A stretch of 64,000 bases of DNA, taken from the NCBI RefSeq assembly GCF_021130785.1, contig NC_060208.1, positions 171,796,501 to 171,860,500 of the forward strand, read 5' to 3'. Origin of the DNA: Homalodisca vitripennis (taxonomy: Eukaryota > Arthropoda > Insecta > Hemiptera > Cicadellidae). Position 1 is the first letter of the stretch; each line of letters opens with the position of its first letter. Under the pieces are notes generated by a model, which saw nothing but the letters and a program-made list of their open reading frames with translations, ran no database searches and was not told where the DNA came from. This document shows positions 1-12,999 of the stretch, piece by piece. Position numbers and translations under genes: made by a program.

Positions 1-1
1 A

Positions 2-748
2 TCCTTCATAGCATACAATATGGCCGTACAATACTGTCAACAGAACAACTTAGTCGTCAACAAAGGAAAAACTCAACAGATGGTGATTGGCAAGGAAAAA
101 GAGGGTGTAAGTGGAGTGCCAGAGCTTGCAGTATGCTACGAAGTAAAGTACCTTGATGAAAACCTTAGCTGGGCAAGGCATGTCGACACTGTATGTAGTA
201 AGTTAAGCTCTGGGCTCTATGTCCATAAAAGAATGAGCCAGATCTCAGATGACAAAACTGTAAGGACAACTTATTTCGCCCTTTTTGAGACGCATTTGAG
301 GTATGGCCTTGAAGCCTGGGGCAACTCGTCAGGAGGCAACTTACAGAGAGTGCTCATCCATCAGAAGAAAGCAATAAGAGTGATGGCAAGACTGGGCTTT
401 AGAGACTCGTGCAGAAATGCTTTCAAGGAACTACGCATATTGACAGTCGTGGGACTATATATTCTTGAAACCACGATCTATGCAAGAACAAGCAACCTTG
501 AAAGACGAGGCAATATTCACCACTATGGAACCAGGAACGCTGGCACTTATGACCTACCTGCCCACCGCCTTAACATCTTCAAGAAAAAGCCATCATATAT
601 TGGTGCAAAGTTCTGGAATTTGCTGCCAGCACATGTTGCCCAACTAGACATCAAATCCTTCCGAAGAGGACTTATGAACTGGCTGATGGACCGCCCATTC
701 TATTCGGTGCAGGAGTTCCTGAGGTGGAAGGAGGACTACAACCCCTAA
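2..748 (+). pseudogene. Non-LTR retrotransposon (LINE) reverse transcriptase C-terminal part
   Basis: The open frame enters from the left edge (frame continues upstream of the ATG at 20) and ends at TAA 746-748. The protein starts in the reverse-transcriptase tail (NNLVVNKGKT, the usual N-x-L-x-x-N-x-x-KT block), continues through LRYGLEAWGNSS and ends with the conserved terminal block YIGAKFWNLLP. Such C-termini are typical of CR1/Jockey-like LINEs. No stop breaks the visible part, so this copy may be fairly young, but only the 3' end is in the window and its activity cannot be judged. The clade is an inference from motifs only. Confidence 0.85.
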
Positions 749-905
749 ACTGGAGAACGAAGATACCAATTGTTCTGAAAATTTTTCTGAAACACACACA
801 CACACACACACAAATACACCTTTTGTAACACATACACACATAAAAATGACAATTGTACTGATCTTGACGATTATGTTCAAATAAACAATGTCTTATGTCT
901 TAAAT
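749..905 (+). repeat. LINE 3' untranslated tail with (CA)n
   Basis: The tail follows the LINE stop codon. It holds a (CA)n microsatellite at about 792-811 and ends near an AATAAA-type signal (about 880) followed by a short TCTTATG/TCTTA repeat. This is the expected layout of a LINE 3' end. Confidence 0.5.
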
Positions 906-2040
906 TGTTTTTATTTAAATGAATGAGTTTACCAGTCTGCAATTAAAGTTCAAGCTCCTGCCTTAATTAAACTATTATTAAGAGTAACATTTTATGACAT
1001 ACGTATTTCATTTCCTAATAGTCACAATAATAGAGGTAATTATATTAAATCCACTGTAAATGTTGAATCAAAACTAGTAAATGTTTATTTTCAACATCTT
1101 TCACAAGGTTAGTAATTGAAAAAACAACCGATTCAAAAGGAGGTTTTAAAATTAACTAATTGTCTAATCACGACACCAGATATATGGGACAGACTATGGT
1201 AATTAGATGTACTTAATAAATCGACATCAAGATTATTATTTGTTAAGAGATGAACGTAATTAATCAATTTTATTAATCAATAACTATATCATAAAACTTT
1301 TATTCAATAAAATAATACAATAGAGTAGTCAGACGTTTTTACTTAAAGTACAAAGTTAACTGAAAATAAAAACAAAGGAATCATGTCAAATAAAAACAAA
1401 TCAACTCGAAGATATGCAATTGGAGTTGCTTTCATAAAATGAGCGAATCTTCTGTATAAATATAAACATCAAGTCTCAGTAAGTATTCATAATGATGATC
1501 TGTATGACTCTACAATTCCACGTTTCAACTTATTTTAGTTGCCCCTCACGAAGTTCCTACTGTGACTATATCTCATGTATTGAAAGTTATTAAATTTACA
1601 TGGTTGTCAACAGTTAAATGATAACCATTTATATGATCAAGATGGTTGAATAACACGCTTTTAACAGATATTGTAAGATTGTTATCCCTGGCTTTACATG
1701 CTCAACTCATATGAGTGGTGTGATGATTTTGGCATCTTTCTTTTAATTGGGCATATGAAAACATTGAAAATCAATATAACACATCAAAATAAAGGACTGT
1801 TTGTTGTTTAAAATGACTTTCTTGTAGAGATGATCGATAGGTTGACATTTTATAATCTCATAGGTGTTGATTAACATCGAATATTGAGGAGCACATGTTA
1901 GCCAAGTCTGCCTGTAATATAGTGCACAGTGTGATTGATGGTTACATTATTTTACCTCCAATTGTACATCCTTAATATTTTATAAGCAATTACAGATAAA
2001 ACACTTGGTACATGATTACTACACCTAGAAATCCACTTTT
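906..2040. other. AT-rich stretch, no gene seen
   Basis: No frame of useful length and no splice-bounded exon was recognised. If the ABCA gene continues leftward on the minus strand, this is probably intron. Confidence 0.4.
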
Positions 2041-2059
2041 TGAAGTAACTATCAGTTAT

Positions 2060-2490
2060 CTATCATATCTATGGAACAGCCTGTAAGAAGCCAGAAGAAA
2101 ATCTTAAATGAGAGCATAGGTCGAGTAGTACATCAAATTAAAGGGCTCTATTAGGAGAATACAATGCCAAAAATCCTACCTCAAAAAGTTCACTCCATTA
2201 TAAAATTGCACTGGTGACAATGTATATCCTGTTGTGGACTGTTTAATATTCTTTTCTTGGCTCAAGTTGGGAAAGATAAACTTTATTAATGCATATTGGA
2301 CCTAATAAATAATGGTTTAGCGTAGTTAGTGACGCTTCACATTCAATAAAGAGTATAGTATACAAGGAGTTTGACAAAATATTAAACAAAAACATAGGTC
2401 AAGGTTTACATAATTTTAAAGGGTTTGTCTAGCAGAGATGAATACCACAAAGGATCATCCAGTGCATAATGGCAGATGTTCAAAAATTTT
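2060..2490 (+). repeat. Dispersed repeat, two degenerate units
   Basis: Two units share the order: GAAAATCTTAAATG-like start, CATAGGTCGAG/CATAGGTCAAG, TTTAAAGGG, AGCAGA-like, AATGCCA or ATACCAC. One unit is at about 2090-2200 and the other at about 2360-2480. Related units occur at about 24,590-24,690 and 24,800-24,930. It is therefore an interspersed family that tends to occur as doublets. Confidence 0.5.
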
Positions 2491-2984
2491 ACTTGGTTGT
2501 AGATAGACATTTTATTAGTACCGTACCTACAATTTAAGTGCACTAATATATCAAAGATAAATCGCTGCTATAATCTGAATACTGCGTTATGCCCGTCATA
2601 GAAAAATACACTGTGATGTTATTAATTAATAAAGTTTAGCAATTTGGTCTTAATTTACTGATACAGGGAAAAACCTGGTATCAGTTACAATGGAAAGTTC
2701 TTATAAGGTTCCTCTTCGGAGTTTACAAATAGCAATTAGCCAGTCTATTCGTAGTATACCATTTTTTCTGATGTAGTCCTGCTGTCCAACCTTCTAACAT
2801 CTCAGTATTGTTTAACAAATTTGTTATTTTTAATTTAATTTGGTTGAGAAGAATAAACAGCATTCTCTAAAATTATTTCACATTATTCAATATACACTTA
2901 TTGAACACAGTCTTGTGCACTAGGGCTTTTGTAAAAGACTGTGGCGTAAACTATCATGATGATATCTGTAATTTCTTTACTCAC

Positions 2985-3320
2985 TGAAGTTATTCTTGAG
3001 TGAAGTCTCATTCAAACTGTTCTCAAGTTGGTGCATTATATTTTTTGTGAACTTTGTGTGAGGAGCGTATGCTATTTGACGAATGCCATAAAAATTGTAG
3101 CCTGCAAAAGTATCAACCAGATCCTTAAAGTTTTGAACAGGGTAGGTATGGTATTGATTGTCAGTACTTTGCTCTGTAGGAGCATACTTTGTGAGTAGGT
3201 AATATAGCAGTAGAGGTAGCACCACTTCCAAGCAGCTCAAGAACCAGTGTCTTTGCCTAAGGATGTAACTCTTCCAGAGTATCACCTTGAACTTCTGCCA
3301 TAGATCAGCCATTCTTCTTT
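2985..3320 (-). CDS. ABC transporter subfamily A, N-terminal coding exon
   Basis: The exon has an acceptor TTTGTTTTCAG ending at 3321 and a donor GTGAGT at 2979-2984. Inside it, ATG at 3310-3312 opens MADLWQKFKVILWKSYILR, followed by a transmembrane segment rich in Leu/Val (HWFLSCLEVVLPLLLYYLL). This W-K-x-x-x-L-R-x-R-HW...E-x-x-x-P-x-LL pattern is the hallmark start of ABCA proteins, large lipid-exporting ATPases whose first membrane helix precedes a long extracellular loop; the residues after the helix (QNFKDLVDTFAGY) fit that loop. The exon ends one base into a codon. The ATP-binding domains would lie further 3', beyond the left edge. The frame is open upstream of the ATG to the acceptor, so translation could also begin in an upstream exon (see 12,824-12,968). 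The subfamily is well supported; the exact orthologue is not. Confidence 0.8.
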
Positions 3321-4083
3321 CTGAAAACAAAATGAATTTATATTAAAAATACTGAGGAAAAAAAATACAGTAAGTCTAAATAAAATGTCTTCTCGAATAA
3401 TAAAATAATAAGAAAAAAGTTCCATGATTATTAATAAACCATAGAATTGAGATCATCATAAACATTGTTATTGTACCTTGTTTTATTCATAAAACACATA
3501 GTTACACAAAGAAATATTTTTGTTCATTTAGAGGAGAATACAAAGCTACTAATGCATAAAACTTCATTTACAGTACACAGTGCCAGTCTAAATATAGTAT
3601 TAAATCACATTCAAAATTCAAAGTTTGGTCTTACATTACTCACAAAACTTTTTATTAGTAGATACATTTTCTGCCAATTTATTTTCATTAACAAGTATTG
3701 TAAATAACAGCTTACTCAAAGCAGTGTAATTCTGGAGAAATAATCTGGATTCTTGTTTAAATTTTGTAAATTTTTAGAGAATCGCTTAAAAATTAATTAG
3801 AATTTTAATAGTACATTCTCACCTTTGAATGCCAAGGTATATGAAGGGGATAGAGAACCACAAATTGCATTTATATTGTTTCAATTTACCAACGTATAAC
3901 TATGCCATAACTACAAAAAAGTAACAAAAACGAAATTATGCGATTTAACAAATTATGAAACATTAAAAATGTCTTGTTAATCTTGTGAGATAGACAATTA
4001 ATAAACAACCAACAACATGAATTCTAACATCAGTTGTATTCTATTTTATTGTAATCTACATGAAAATTCCTTTCCCTTGAATA

Positions 4084-4910
4084 AAAAATGAGTTTTTTTA
4101 ACTGAATGTTTAGAGTATTGTCTTATATTGTCATGAAACACTTAATAAAGCTTTGAGAATCATAACAAAATTAAATTTTAGATCATCTTGTAGGTCTATA
4201 TTTAAACAGTTAAATTTATTGACCATTCCATCACTTTATATATATGAGGTCTTAATGTATACCCATAAAAACTTACTTAATAATATCACCACAAAAGATC
4301 ATGATTATAATACAAGACAGAGAGACAGACTTACATACCCAATCCATAGAACTAAATTATTTGAAATGTCCCCTTATTACAAAGGACTAAAATTTTACAA
4401 TAAAATTCCAATATCTCTATCCTCTTTGCCTCCAGAAAAGTTCTCTGTAAAATTAAAACATATTTTAATAGAGAAAGAATATTATTCAGAAGCTGATTTT
4501 CTAAATGATGCAACCTTCATTAATTAAATTACCCCCCAACCGTATCAAAACATTTTGATGTATATATATTAATTCCACTGTATTTATTTTATCACTAATT
4601 ATTTTTAAATGTGTTTTATGTTTTGTAAATTATTTTATTTTAGTGTAATAATAGCTACATCTATCTTTATTTAATTTTAATATGAATTATAATCTGTACC
4701 TGTATCATTAGAGTTTACTGTTTTATATACTGGATCACTGTTTGTGCGATTAATATTGATTATTTATCAATGAATTGTTAATTATGTTTATAACTTTTTT
4801 TTAATTAGGTTTAGTATATTTTAAACTATATTGACGAGTCACCTGTTCATTGTAGATTTTATCTACTACATTTATGTAACGTTATGTGACAATAAATTTC
4901 TGATTCTGAA
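4084..4910 (+). pseudogene. LINE 3' end with C-terminal ORF fragment
   Basis: A frame ending at TAA 4525-4527 encodes ALRIITKLNFRSSCRSIFKQ, then the DYNTRQRDRLTYPIHRTKLF and YYKGLKFYNKIPISL blocks, which match the terminal blocks of CR1/Jockey-like LINE ORF2. Upstream coding is lost (5' truncation or decay). An AT-rich 3'UTR ends near 4905 with AATAAATTTCTGATTCTG, a tail shared with the fragment at 18,311-18,675. It probably sits in an intron or the 5' flank of the ABCA gene. Confidence 0.75.
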
Positions 4911-7900
4911 TAAAAAAGCTCTGTAAAATCAACCACAAGCATAATTTTGCATCGTAAGTACTGTAGATACAAAATGCAACCAATATGAGTTTGATTACTC
5001 AATTAATTACAATAACCCCCCCCCCCCGCAAGATTTTCTATTGTAAGAACTTTTTCGGAATAAGCAAAATATCTTATTAAAATGTATGCACAAAATTTTA
5101 AATAAGCAACTAAAAAGACGTAATATAAGGTAAAAATATTCCTTTTCTTCCTTTTTGATTGATTTATTGATTCCTCTAATCAGGATTCCACATTGACATG
5201 AAACACATGGAATCCACTTTTTTATAAGATGCCAAATACAAACAAAACTCCTAAAAAAACAAAATCACAAAAGTCAATATTTAAACAAATGGAGCAGCTA
5301 TTTTTCTACCATAGTTGAGAAGAATAGTTGCAGCTTATGGCGATGAACCAAAAATCATCCCTCGAGATAATTCCTACCAGGAAATTATGAAAATTCTATA
5401 GTTTGAATTTTTCTTAAAAAAATCACATTATGTGAATAAGGTGGAAAAGGTTCAGTATGTTTATTATGAGTGCTATGGTGTTGGTTTTGATAAGCTGCTG
5501 TAAAATAAGCTTTATCTTTTCAAAGTACTAGCAAGTCTCTTGTTAAATCACACAGTTTAAGTTAAGTTATAAAGATATTCTTATACAAATTATTCTTATT
5601 CTTTTTCGAGAGAAAAGAATAAGACCTGTTTGAAGGCGAATGATACGGATTACTTCATGTTACACCACTATCCATCTATTCTTTTGTTTATTTTTTATGG
5701 GTTTCCAATGAATGAATCAATTTTTTATTTTTTTATATTAATTGTCTCCCAATTATTATTTGGTTAAAATTCTATAACATCAAATAACTGTTTCCTTGTT
5801 TTCATTATTACATAAGTTTTAATACTTGGATTATTGATAAAAGTAAATACTTCATACATAGGGCATATTCGCAGGACCAATATCAGACAAAAAAACCAAA
5901 ATAGAAGATAAACATAATGATGAGGCAAAATTAAATATATACTATTGCATAATCACAAAAAACAAATTGTATAACTGATTATTACAAAAATCTTCAATAT
6001 TTCAAAGTCAATCCAATTTTATTCATTGTTGTGATGGGATGAATCATTTTTGTCCACTAGAGATCATTTTATATTGAAACAAACTTTTAATAACTAAATT
6101 GTGGCAATCTGTCAGAAAAGGTAAGTTTGTTGTAAGGGAAAATAAACATCTAAAGATTTTAAACAAACGTGTAGGCCTACAATAAAATTTGATGCTGATG
6201 ACCTCGAATTGTGGTGGCACATCAGAGTAGCAGAGAGTGAAAATAGTCTAGTATTGTATGCCTCAGTCAATCAATGTTCTACTCTTCTTTACGAATAGAT
6301 AGTGCAGGATAGATAGCGCAGTCAGTAACGCTGCTACCTAGCGAATATTCCATGAACACTGGACAACTGCCGGATGGCGCGACAGCTAGTTTTCGTACAC
6401 AATCAAACCGTCAAATTAAGCTGTTACTGCTGATGTTAATTTCTAGTTCATCGTTATTCGTCACTCATCGTTCCAGATTCTGTTATTCGTTATTCCGTTA
6501 CTTAGCGATACTAAACATGTTCATCGTTATTTCAATAGTTATAACACCAAGCTAATTAAAATATAAGGCCTATTGAAGTTACATTTCAATAACAGTTACA
6601 AAATGATAATTAACCAATCAAGCTCATCACTGACAGAGGAACACGCACTATCATCAAATCTCTCTTGCCCATGTAGAAATGGTGTCATATAACATTTCAA
6701 GTGACAATAATTTTTTTTTCTCGAGATATCCTGCAGACAGACATAAAGACTGAAATCAATTATACAAGCCCTCTAAGTGATGGTAAAAAATGATGTAGTC
6801 TCACGACAACACAGCCAATTTTGTCTATTTTTTTTATTTACACCTGTTTAAAGTGTTAATTCAAATAAAAAACGCTTATTTTTAATTCGGTACTTTATTT
6901 CAATTCTCAATTTTACATTCAATTATTAGCCTTTTTATTACAAAGTTCCACATATTATACGAACTTAAGCTGCACTATAGTTCAACTTTTTATGGGGTTC
7001 ATATTTTAGACAAGATTTAAGCTTTTGATACTTAACTTTGTAATAACGGTGCTTATTAGTAATTTCGTGTACGGCATTAGACAAATATATGAACCAAATA
7101 CTATGACTACTACTACTGAGGTCTGAAGGGAACACTCAACACTATTATAATAAACTTCATCGGGATTATATTACGTGACCGTCTGTGAATTTTATCGTTT
7201 GTTAAGCATATTGTGATCGATTTTAACTTTAATTGCATGGCAACGCTACATGAAACAACGGCACCGAACTATCCAACTTCAGCTGAGTATAACGTTCGCG
7301 AATTGACAGCCGTTATCCGCCAATAAAGAGTTGCTGCTCCTCCATCGATTCCTTATCCATCGACGCTCGTTGTACACACATAGTGCTTTCATCATCAGGC
7401 ATTCGTACTCAACTAACTAGTCTATATACTAGTTGTTGATATATCACAGTAGTATTTTTAATAATAGTTATTGCGCTGTAAGCAAATCTACCTGCAGACT
7501 ATCTGAATATTAAGCTTTTGAATCGGTATTGCGAGCCATGTTCTATAGTTTGTCGGTGACGAGCTGACATTTTATCCATCGATCGCTACCACCCGAGGCT
7601 TCAACCATTCGCCAATCGTCCTCCATTTTAGCCTTTATTTAGTGCACATCCAACCCTATTCGACCTATGACAAGGCCGTTTTAGAATGAAACAAACTGTT
7701 TTGGTAGGTTTACCTTTTTAAACTTTCAGTCATCTGTAGATGGAAATAATATTTCAACATTATCACTCCGCGAGAATTTCAAGTACGAATTCTGGCCACA
7801 GAAAAAATGTATGAAAATACGTGATTTTTAAAGTAACTTGTGTATAAGTTATGATTTTAGTTAAGCAAGTGCTTTTTAAATGATTTATGACTTAAACGAT

Positions 7901-8340
7901 ATGCGTCTTAATAGAATATTGCCTCAGAAACTTACATGTTATAGATAAAAACCTGCAAGTGCCTTCAGGTTATATACAAATATTTTTATATGCTGTATTA
8001 GGTTACTTAGAATATCACACACAATACAGGATAGAACGTATTTTAAAACATTTTATGGATCTCGACCCCAGGTCCTCCCTGTGCCGAGCCCACGGCAACC
8101 GAGATTCATTTTTGGGCGGCCCTGCCTATATTACGACCTCCTCTTTCCTATCGATGAACTCCATTCTTTGTCACCTCAAAGTCCGCCCCAGGTCCCTATA
8201 ACATAAATTATGGTTTGTTGCGGAACCTATGGAGGAATAGACGAAATATATCTAATGTTATATAGGCTAATATAATCTACCTGGTAAAGAAATTCCCCGC
8301 ATCTTAGCGTCGCTCTTATGTCATCGCGCATCACAAACCT
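4911..8340. other. AT-rich stretch, no gene seen
   Basis: Only short frames without recognisable motifs. It includes a C-run (about 5017-5027). The part 7240-7720 is less AT-rich and probably holds old transposon sequence that I could not classify. Confidence 0.35.
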
Positions 8341-8343
8341 AGC

Positions 8344-8670
8344 CAGGATAGAAATTCTCCTGGAAACTATTGGCCAATCCTCTTTACGAGTAACCTCTGT
8401 AAACTCTTCGAGATAATTGTCAATCGGCGACTTTTTTTAGAGAAGAACAACCTTTTGTTATCTTGTCCGTGTGGCTTTCGTCAAGTCAGGTCAACTAGCG
8501 ACCATTGGATTATACACCGATCTGATGTTCCACCTTGGGGCGTTTCAAAGGCCTCCATCAATTTCGGGCTGACCCGTTTTAAGAAGTTATCTACTCCAGA
8601 AATGGCCTACCGACAAGAATTCCATCAAATAATACATAACCTCGCACCATGCGATTTGAGCCATATGTAG
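8344..8670 (+). pseudogene. LINE reverse transcriptase fragment (finger region)
   Basis: One frame reads SPGNYWPILFTSNLCKLFEI, then NRRLFLEKNNLLL and CGFRQVRSTSDH. It matches the first reverse-transcriptase blocks of Jockey/CR1/I-type LINEs (N-Y-R-P-I-S-L-T-S...K-x-x-E, then GFR-x-x-RST-x-DH). R is replaced by W in NYRPI and the homology fades after about 8510, so this is a decayed, truncated copy. Confidence 0.7.
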
Positions 8671-8940
8671 CCATGGCAGATGTGAGCACAGACTTCGACA
8701 GTACCACACAATGGCACTCATCCGCCGCCAATTCTAGACATTAAATATTTCTCCTGCCGCTCAACCCTCAGCTCATTCTGTCATTGCTATGCAACAGGAC
8801 GCAAACCCCTTCTCAGCGTTACTTGTAGCTAACACACTATTTTCTCCTCTAAAAGATATTTTATCAGGCTTGGTAAAAAATCCAACTGACATTCTGGTGT
8901 ACTAATCGACCGATTTTAATTGTCAAATCATTGTTACTTT

Positions 8941-9270
8941 TTTTGGGGGGGGGGGCGTTAAGCTTGCCGCGGCACAGGAGTATAACTAACCAAGATAAAC
9001 TCCACTGCACTACAACACTAGTGGAGGTAACCAGCGTCAGACGGAGCTCGCGAACATATGTTGATCTTCATTGACAATTTCATGGACCACGTAGCGTAAA
9101 ATACAATGTTTCGAAATTAATCAGTGCTTGATTCAAGGAGCTGTCAAATTATGTCTTGATTTTATAAGTTCTTGTAGACGGAAGATTTGTTTTTGAAATT
9201 CTCCCGGTTATCAGGAAAATTCCCGGCTTATTCCCGGTTTCCCGGTTTTCCCGGTCGGGTGGCGACCCTG
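8941..9270. repeat. G-run and CCCGG-rich repeat block
   Basis: A G-run (about 8945-8956) is followed, at 9198-9270, by a tight series of CCCGG words (TTCCCGGTTTCCCGGTTTTC and relatives), ending in GGTGGCGACCCTG. Such CCCGG-rich ends are common at transposon termini, but no partner terminus was found. Confidence 0.3.
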
Positions 9271-9529
9271 TTACAGCCAAAAAAGTACAGTGACAAATTC
9301 TCAAGGAACATTCTTGTTCTGGCTATTTGGAGCTCCTTTTATTCCCTTCAATCTAAATGAAGGGGTAGTTGTTAACTTTGTTTGGTTGCCAGTCATGTAT
9401 GAATATCTGAAAACGAGCAGGCAAATAAATGAACGAAAATGAACTTGAACTCCAGCCTTTCTTCTCACGATGGTGGCATGAGACATTGCCCCATTGGTTA
9501 GGACGAAATTTAAAGGGAAGTACAATTCC

Positions 9530-9790
9530 GAGTGGTGGGCAGTCGACAATAACAAACTTAGATTAATCAAAGACAGTGTTAAATAAATCATGGAACACAG
9601 CGTCTCGGCAGTGGCGTCGTGAGGAAGTAGTGATTTCTCATCTCCTAGCAGACCACACACTGCTGACGCTGACTCACGGATTTCTTATGACAATGCTATC
9701 ACAGTGGCACATGTGCTTGTCGACTGTCCTTGGCCCTTGCTATTCGCAGAATAGATGTAACGCGAATCTGCAGCTTCGTTGACAGATATT
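9530..9790 (+). pseudogene. LINE C-terminal zinc-knuckle region, frameshifted
   Basis: Fragments in different frames read VDNNKLRLIKDSVK, SWNTASRQWRREEVV, LTHGFLM and VAHVLVDCPW. This order is typical of the C-terminus of Jockey/I-type LINEs that carry RNase H and a terminal cysteine knuckle (N-x-KL-x-x-IK...W...RREEVV...GHTRLTHGFL...V-x-H-x-L-x-x-C). Frame changes and a lost first half of the knuckle mark it as a pseudogene. Confidence 0.55.
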
Positions 9791-9799
9791 CTATGCGAC

Positions 9800-12700
9800 A
9801 ATGAGCCAGTTACAGAGAGGCTTCTTTCATTCCTAACCTCACTAGTAAATGCGATCTAATTTTTAACCATGTTAACTGTTGAGATTGAGGAAAACCTAAA
9901 TTTACTAATTAAATTGTAACTAGTTTGTAGTTGCTATTGTTATTGTTTGTTATTTTATCAAGTTGGTCCAAGTATTTATTGGTAACATTTCTATTGTAAC
10001 GTTTAGAGTTTGTTTCTTTTTATGCTGTTCGTGTGCTCTTTACAAATATACGTTTTGATAACAATCTGACACTAACAAAATACGTGTAGGCGTCAGTTTT
10101 TACCAAGGGAATTGACAACAAAAGTGTTCTTCACAGTAAACAAATGCCGTTGAATGGTCCTGAATAGACCATAATGCCTCCGAATAAGGTATTTCTTTTA
10201 GTCGTCGTTATTATTATAAAGAACTTATTTTAATTTCGTCTCCTGTTCTCAATAGACTCAAATTATCGCCAAAAGCGACTCAGTGCTAGATGTAATAATG
10301 TAACAATCAGAAGTTGTGGAACCGTGAATATCTCCCTATCATTTGGATTGAACAAATCCGCAACCAACAATCAAGATAGCTCTTTTCCCTCGAGCTCATT
10401 AAAACCTACTCCTTTTGATATTTTTAGTTTTCATAAAACAATTAGAAACAAAAATAATGGAAAATGTCGAAGACCGTTTACTCTTATAAAGAGTTGTAAA
10501 TAACTTCTTATTTGAAAAATATACACAAGTTAATTCATAAATATTTAATTAAGGTTCTTACGTTCCAGAGCAACATGTGGAACACTTTGAATCGATGAAT
10601 AGTAAACGTTAACACGTAATTATTTTTTTTTGTGGTTACGTAGCTAGGAAAACATGCATTCTAGTACAAAGTTTCGATAAAAATAAGAAGAGGAGAGGAC
10701 AGTGAAGTCACTTAATTCGTGGGAACCCAATAATCTCAGTTAGAATAGCCGGCTGTCGCATCAGCGTATAAACTCCTAGACGAACTTAAGCACATTTGGG
10801 TATACAGCTGAACAAGAGAAAGCTGTCAAACAGGATAAATGCAACTACACTAAGCCTATATTATAGGAATTGCCATTGTAAAACTACAAATACCGTTAAA
10901 CACGTGAGGCTCATTATGCTGTAAATCACGTGTTAAACCACAATCATTAACCATTTAAACCACTAGAATATTATAATACTAGCAGTTACCCGCAGCTTCG
11001 CACGCAATTTTGTAGCCTTTGCACGTGTGTGAGCAATGCTGGTTCGAGAGAATTATATTTCCGACGCCAATGTTGAGTTTGCCATAATCAAGAAATTGTG
11101 ATAAAAAGTATATTTATGGCCATTGTAATTTACTCCAGCGTTAGTATTTTGTGTTCAAAAGTTGATTTTGCCTTGCTTCCCGATCAAGAATATATATGTC
11201 ACAGATCAGAGAAGCCTACTTCTGTCAAAAGACAACTAAGATGAGTTTTATAACAGTATTTAAATTTATAGTAAAATTTATAATTATAATAACTTTGTTT
11301 TTTATATCTAATAATAAATATTTGCTAAAAATGCACAGTTAAAATTAAAGACACTACTTTTACGTGTTTATTTCTTTATAAACTGAAAAATATTTTTAAT
11401 ATTTTACAATATTTAGAGCTGGAATTGGTACATTACTTCAAAAGAACTGTACAGCGAACTTTCATCTAGCATAGTAATGATTCTTCCCGACTGCTTCAAA
11501 GGGAGTCGAAGGTACATGAGTACTTACTTCATCGCTGAGATCTAAAAACGGCATGACGAAAAAAGAATGTCTATGTAAAAGTTCAGTACAATCGGTTAAG
11601 TATACCGTAGTTTACACGTGAACCAAAACAAACAAACAAAGGCAATTCACATTGACAGTATATCATTATTAGGATTCTAATGATGGTGTCACGTTATCAT
11701 AGTTCTGTGATCTACATTACATCATATGTATCTGATAGAAGATCTTACTGTGTAATGTACCAGATATATTATAATAGTTGAACTACAGTATGATAATATG
11801 TCTATCTATGGTCATATGTTCTCCTAGAGATTATGAAATAAATTATTATAAATCTATGTGTAATATTTATCTCTACATAACATTGTAATATCGGCCAGAG
11901 GAGAGAGAAAAGGTTTTATTGAATTACCCAGACGACTTGTGATACCATAAGTCATTATAATTAGTTTATATTAACTGTCTAGCAATAGTAGTCAAAATGC
12001 ACAATATACATCGAAATACAATTTTTATACAAAAATAAAAAGTGAATGAGGCCTGGGAAATCGAAAACCTCTGGGTATAGATGCATTTCAAAGAAATTGG
12101 AAGAATTAGATTGTTTAGATAAAATGATACACATCAAACACGCGCGAATGTGATGGCGCCTTATGACTCAACCGGCTTGATTAAACTAGTGGTATTGTGT
12201 ACTCACCTGTAGAGATTATTCATTCTGTTAGTTTTATTATGCTTGGTGGCAGCAAATACATTTGCTGAGAATATAAGAATTTGGCAGAACTCTTACAACT
12301 TTTTTACTTGCTCATGGTAGAAGTAGAGCAATGCAATTTAATCATCTTAAGAAATATTTATATTTTATTAATTTTATTTTTTTAATTTTTAAGTTAAAAA
12401 ATGGGTTTAACATTTAAAATAAAAACTAATCAACTAAACGAAAATCAAAAGTAAGATACTGTTTTTAATTATAAAATTTGTTTCAATGGACCATTTACGT
12501 TTCTATGAATATACATAACATGGTTTTATAATGGAAAACGTAGCTCAATATTAAAAATTCCAGGCTCATTTAAAATAAAAATATAACAGATGTGTCTGTT
12601 TGTTTTTTGTTTATTTTTTTTCACGTGAAATCAACTATATACTATTTTACGCGAAAATTGCATTAGTTAAAAATACTGAATGTATAAAATTATTATTAAC

Positions 12701-12815
12701 CAAAACACTTTTTATTACTTAATAGGCAGAGAAATGTTTGTGTATTACTATACATGTAGATTTACATTATAAATTATTTGTATATTTACACGGCACATTC
12801 TCCTATTTTAAAAAT
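9800..12815. other. AT-rich stretch with interspersed-repeat remains, no gene
   Basis: No exon or ORF was recognised. At about 10,978-11,010 the string ACTAGCAGTTACCCGCAGCTT and what follows resemble a CCCGC-GCTTCGC signature common in arthropod interspersed repeats. The rest shows no structure I can name. Confidence 0.3.
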
Positions 12816-12823
12816 TCACTAAC

Positions 12824-12968
12824 CTTGATTCAATTCCCGGTGTGCCGCACCTGGTATCATAGGCCTACAATCTTCAATGCCTTCATCACTATTATTGTCA
12901 ATTCGATTGTATTCACAATCACTGTGCATCCCGCCAACTCCAGAATAACGTAAATGTTCACGTTCCAT
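12824..12968 (-). CDS. Candidate first coding exon, possibly of the ABCA gene
   Basis: ATG at 12,966-12,968 opens 48 codons (MEREHLRYSGVGGMHSDCEY, then an acidic stretch NNSDEGIEDC) and reaches donor AAG/GTTAGT at 12,818-12,823. It ends one base (G) into a codon. The ABCA exon at 2,985-3,320 begins with two bases (AA) before in-frame AGA AGA ATG, so the two exons join in frame (giving Glu-Arg-Arg-Met). Strand and order also fit. The peptide is hydrophilic with no recognised domain. Against the join: ABCA proteins usually begin right at the first helix, and the intron would be 9.5 kb. It could instead belong to another gene or be a chance frame, although this stretch is less AT-rich than its surroundings. 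Confidence 0.42.
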
Positions 12969-12999
12969 CACTAAACACGATGTAAACAATCTGTCTCTG

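Noticed and set aside
5160..5220. GGATTCCA...TGGAATCC hairpin
   Set aside because: Only an 8-bp stem with no repeated copies or target duplication; not significant in this sequence.
9301..9660. 119-codon minus-strand frame as a gene
   Set aside because: It overlaps LINE C-terminal motifs readable on the plus strand and has no family resemblance of its own.
12820..12860. GATTCAATTCCCGG as a tRNA B box
   Set aside because: No A box or cloverleaf; the sequence is better explained as the end of the candidate exon on the minus strand.
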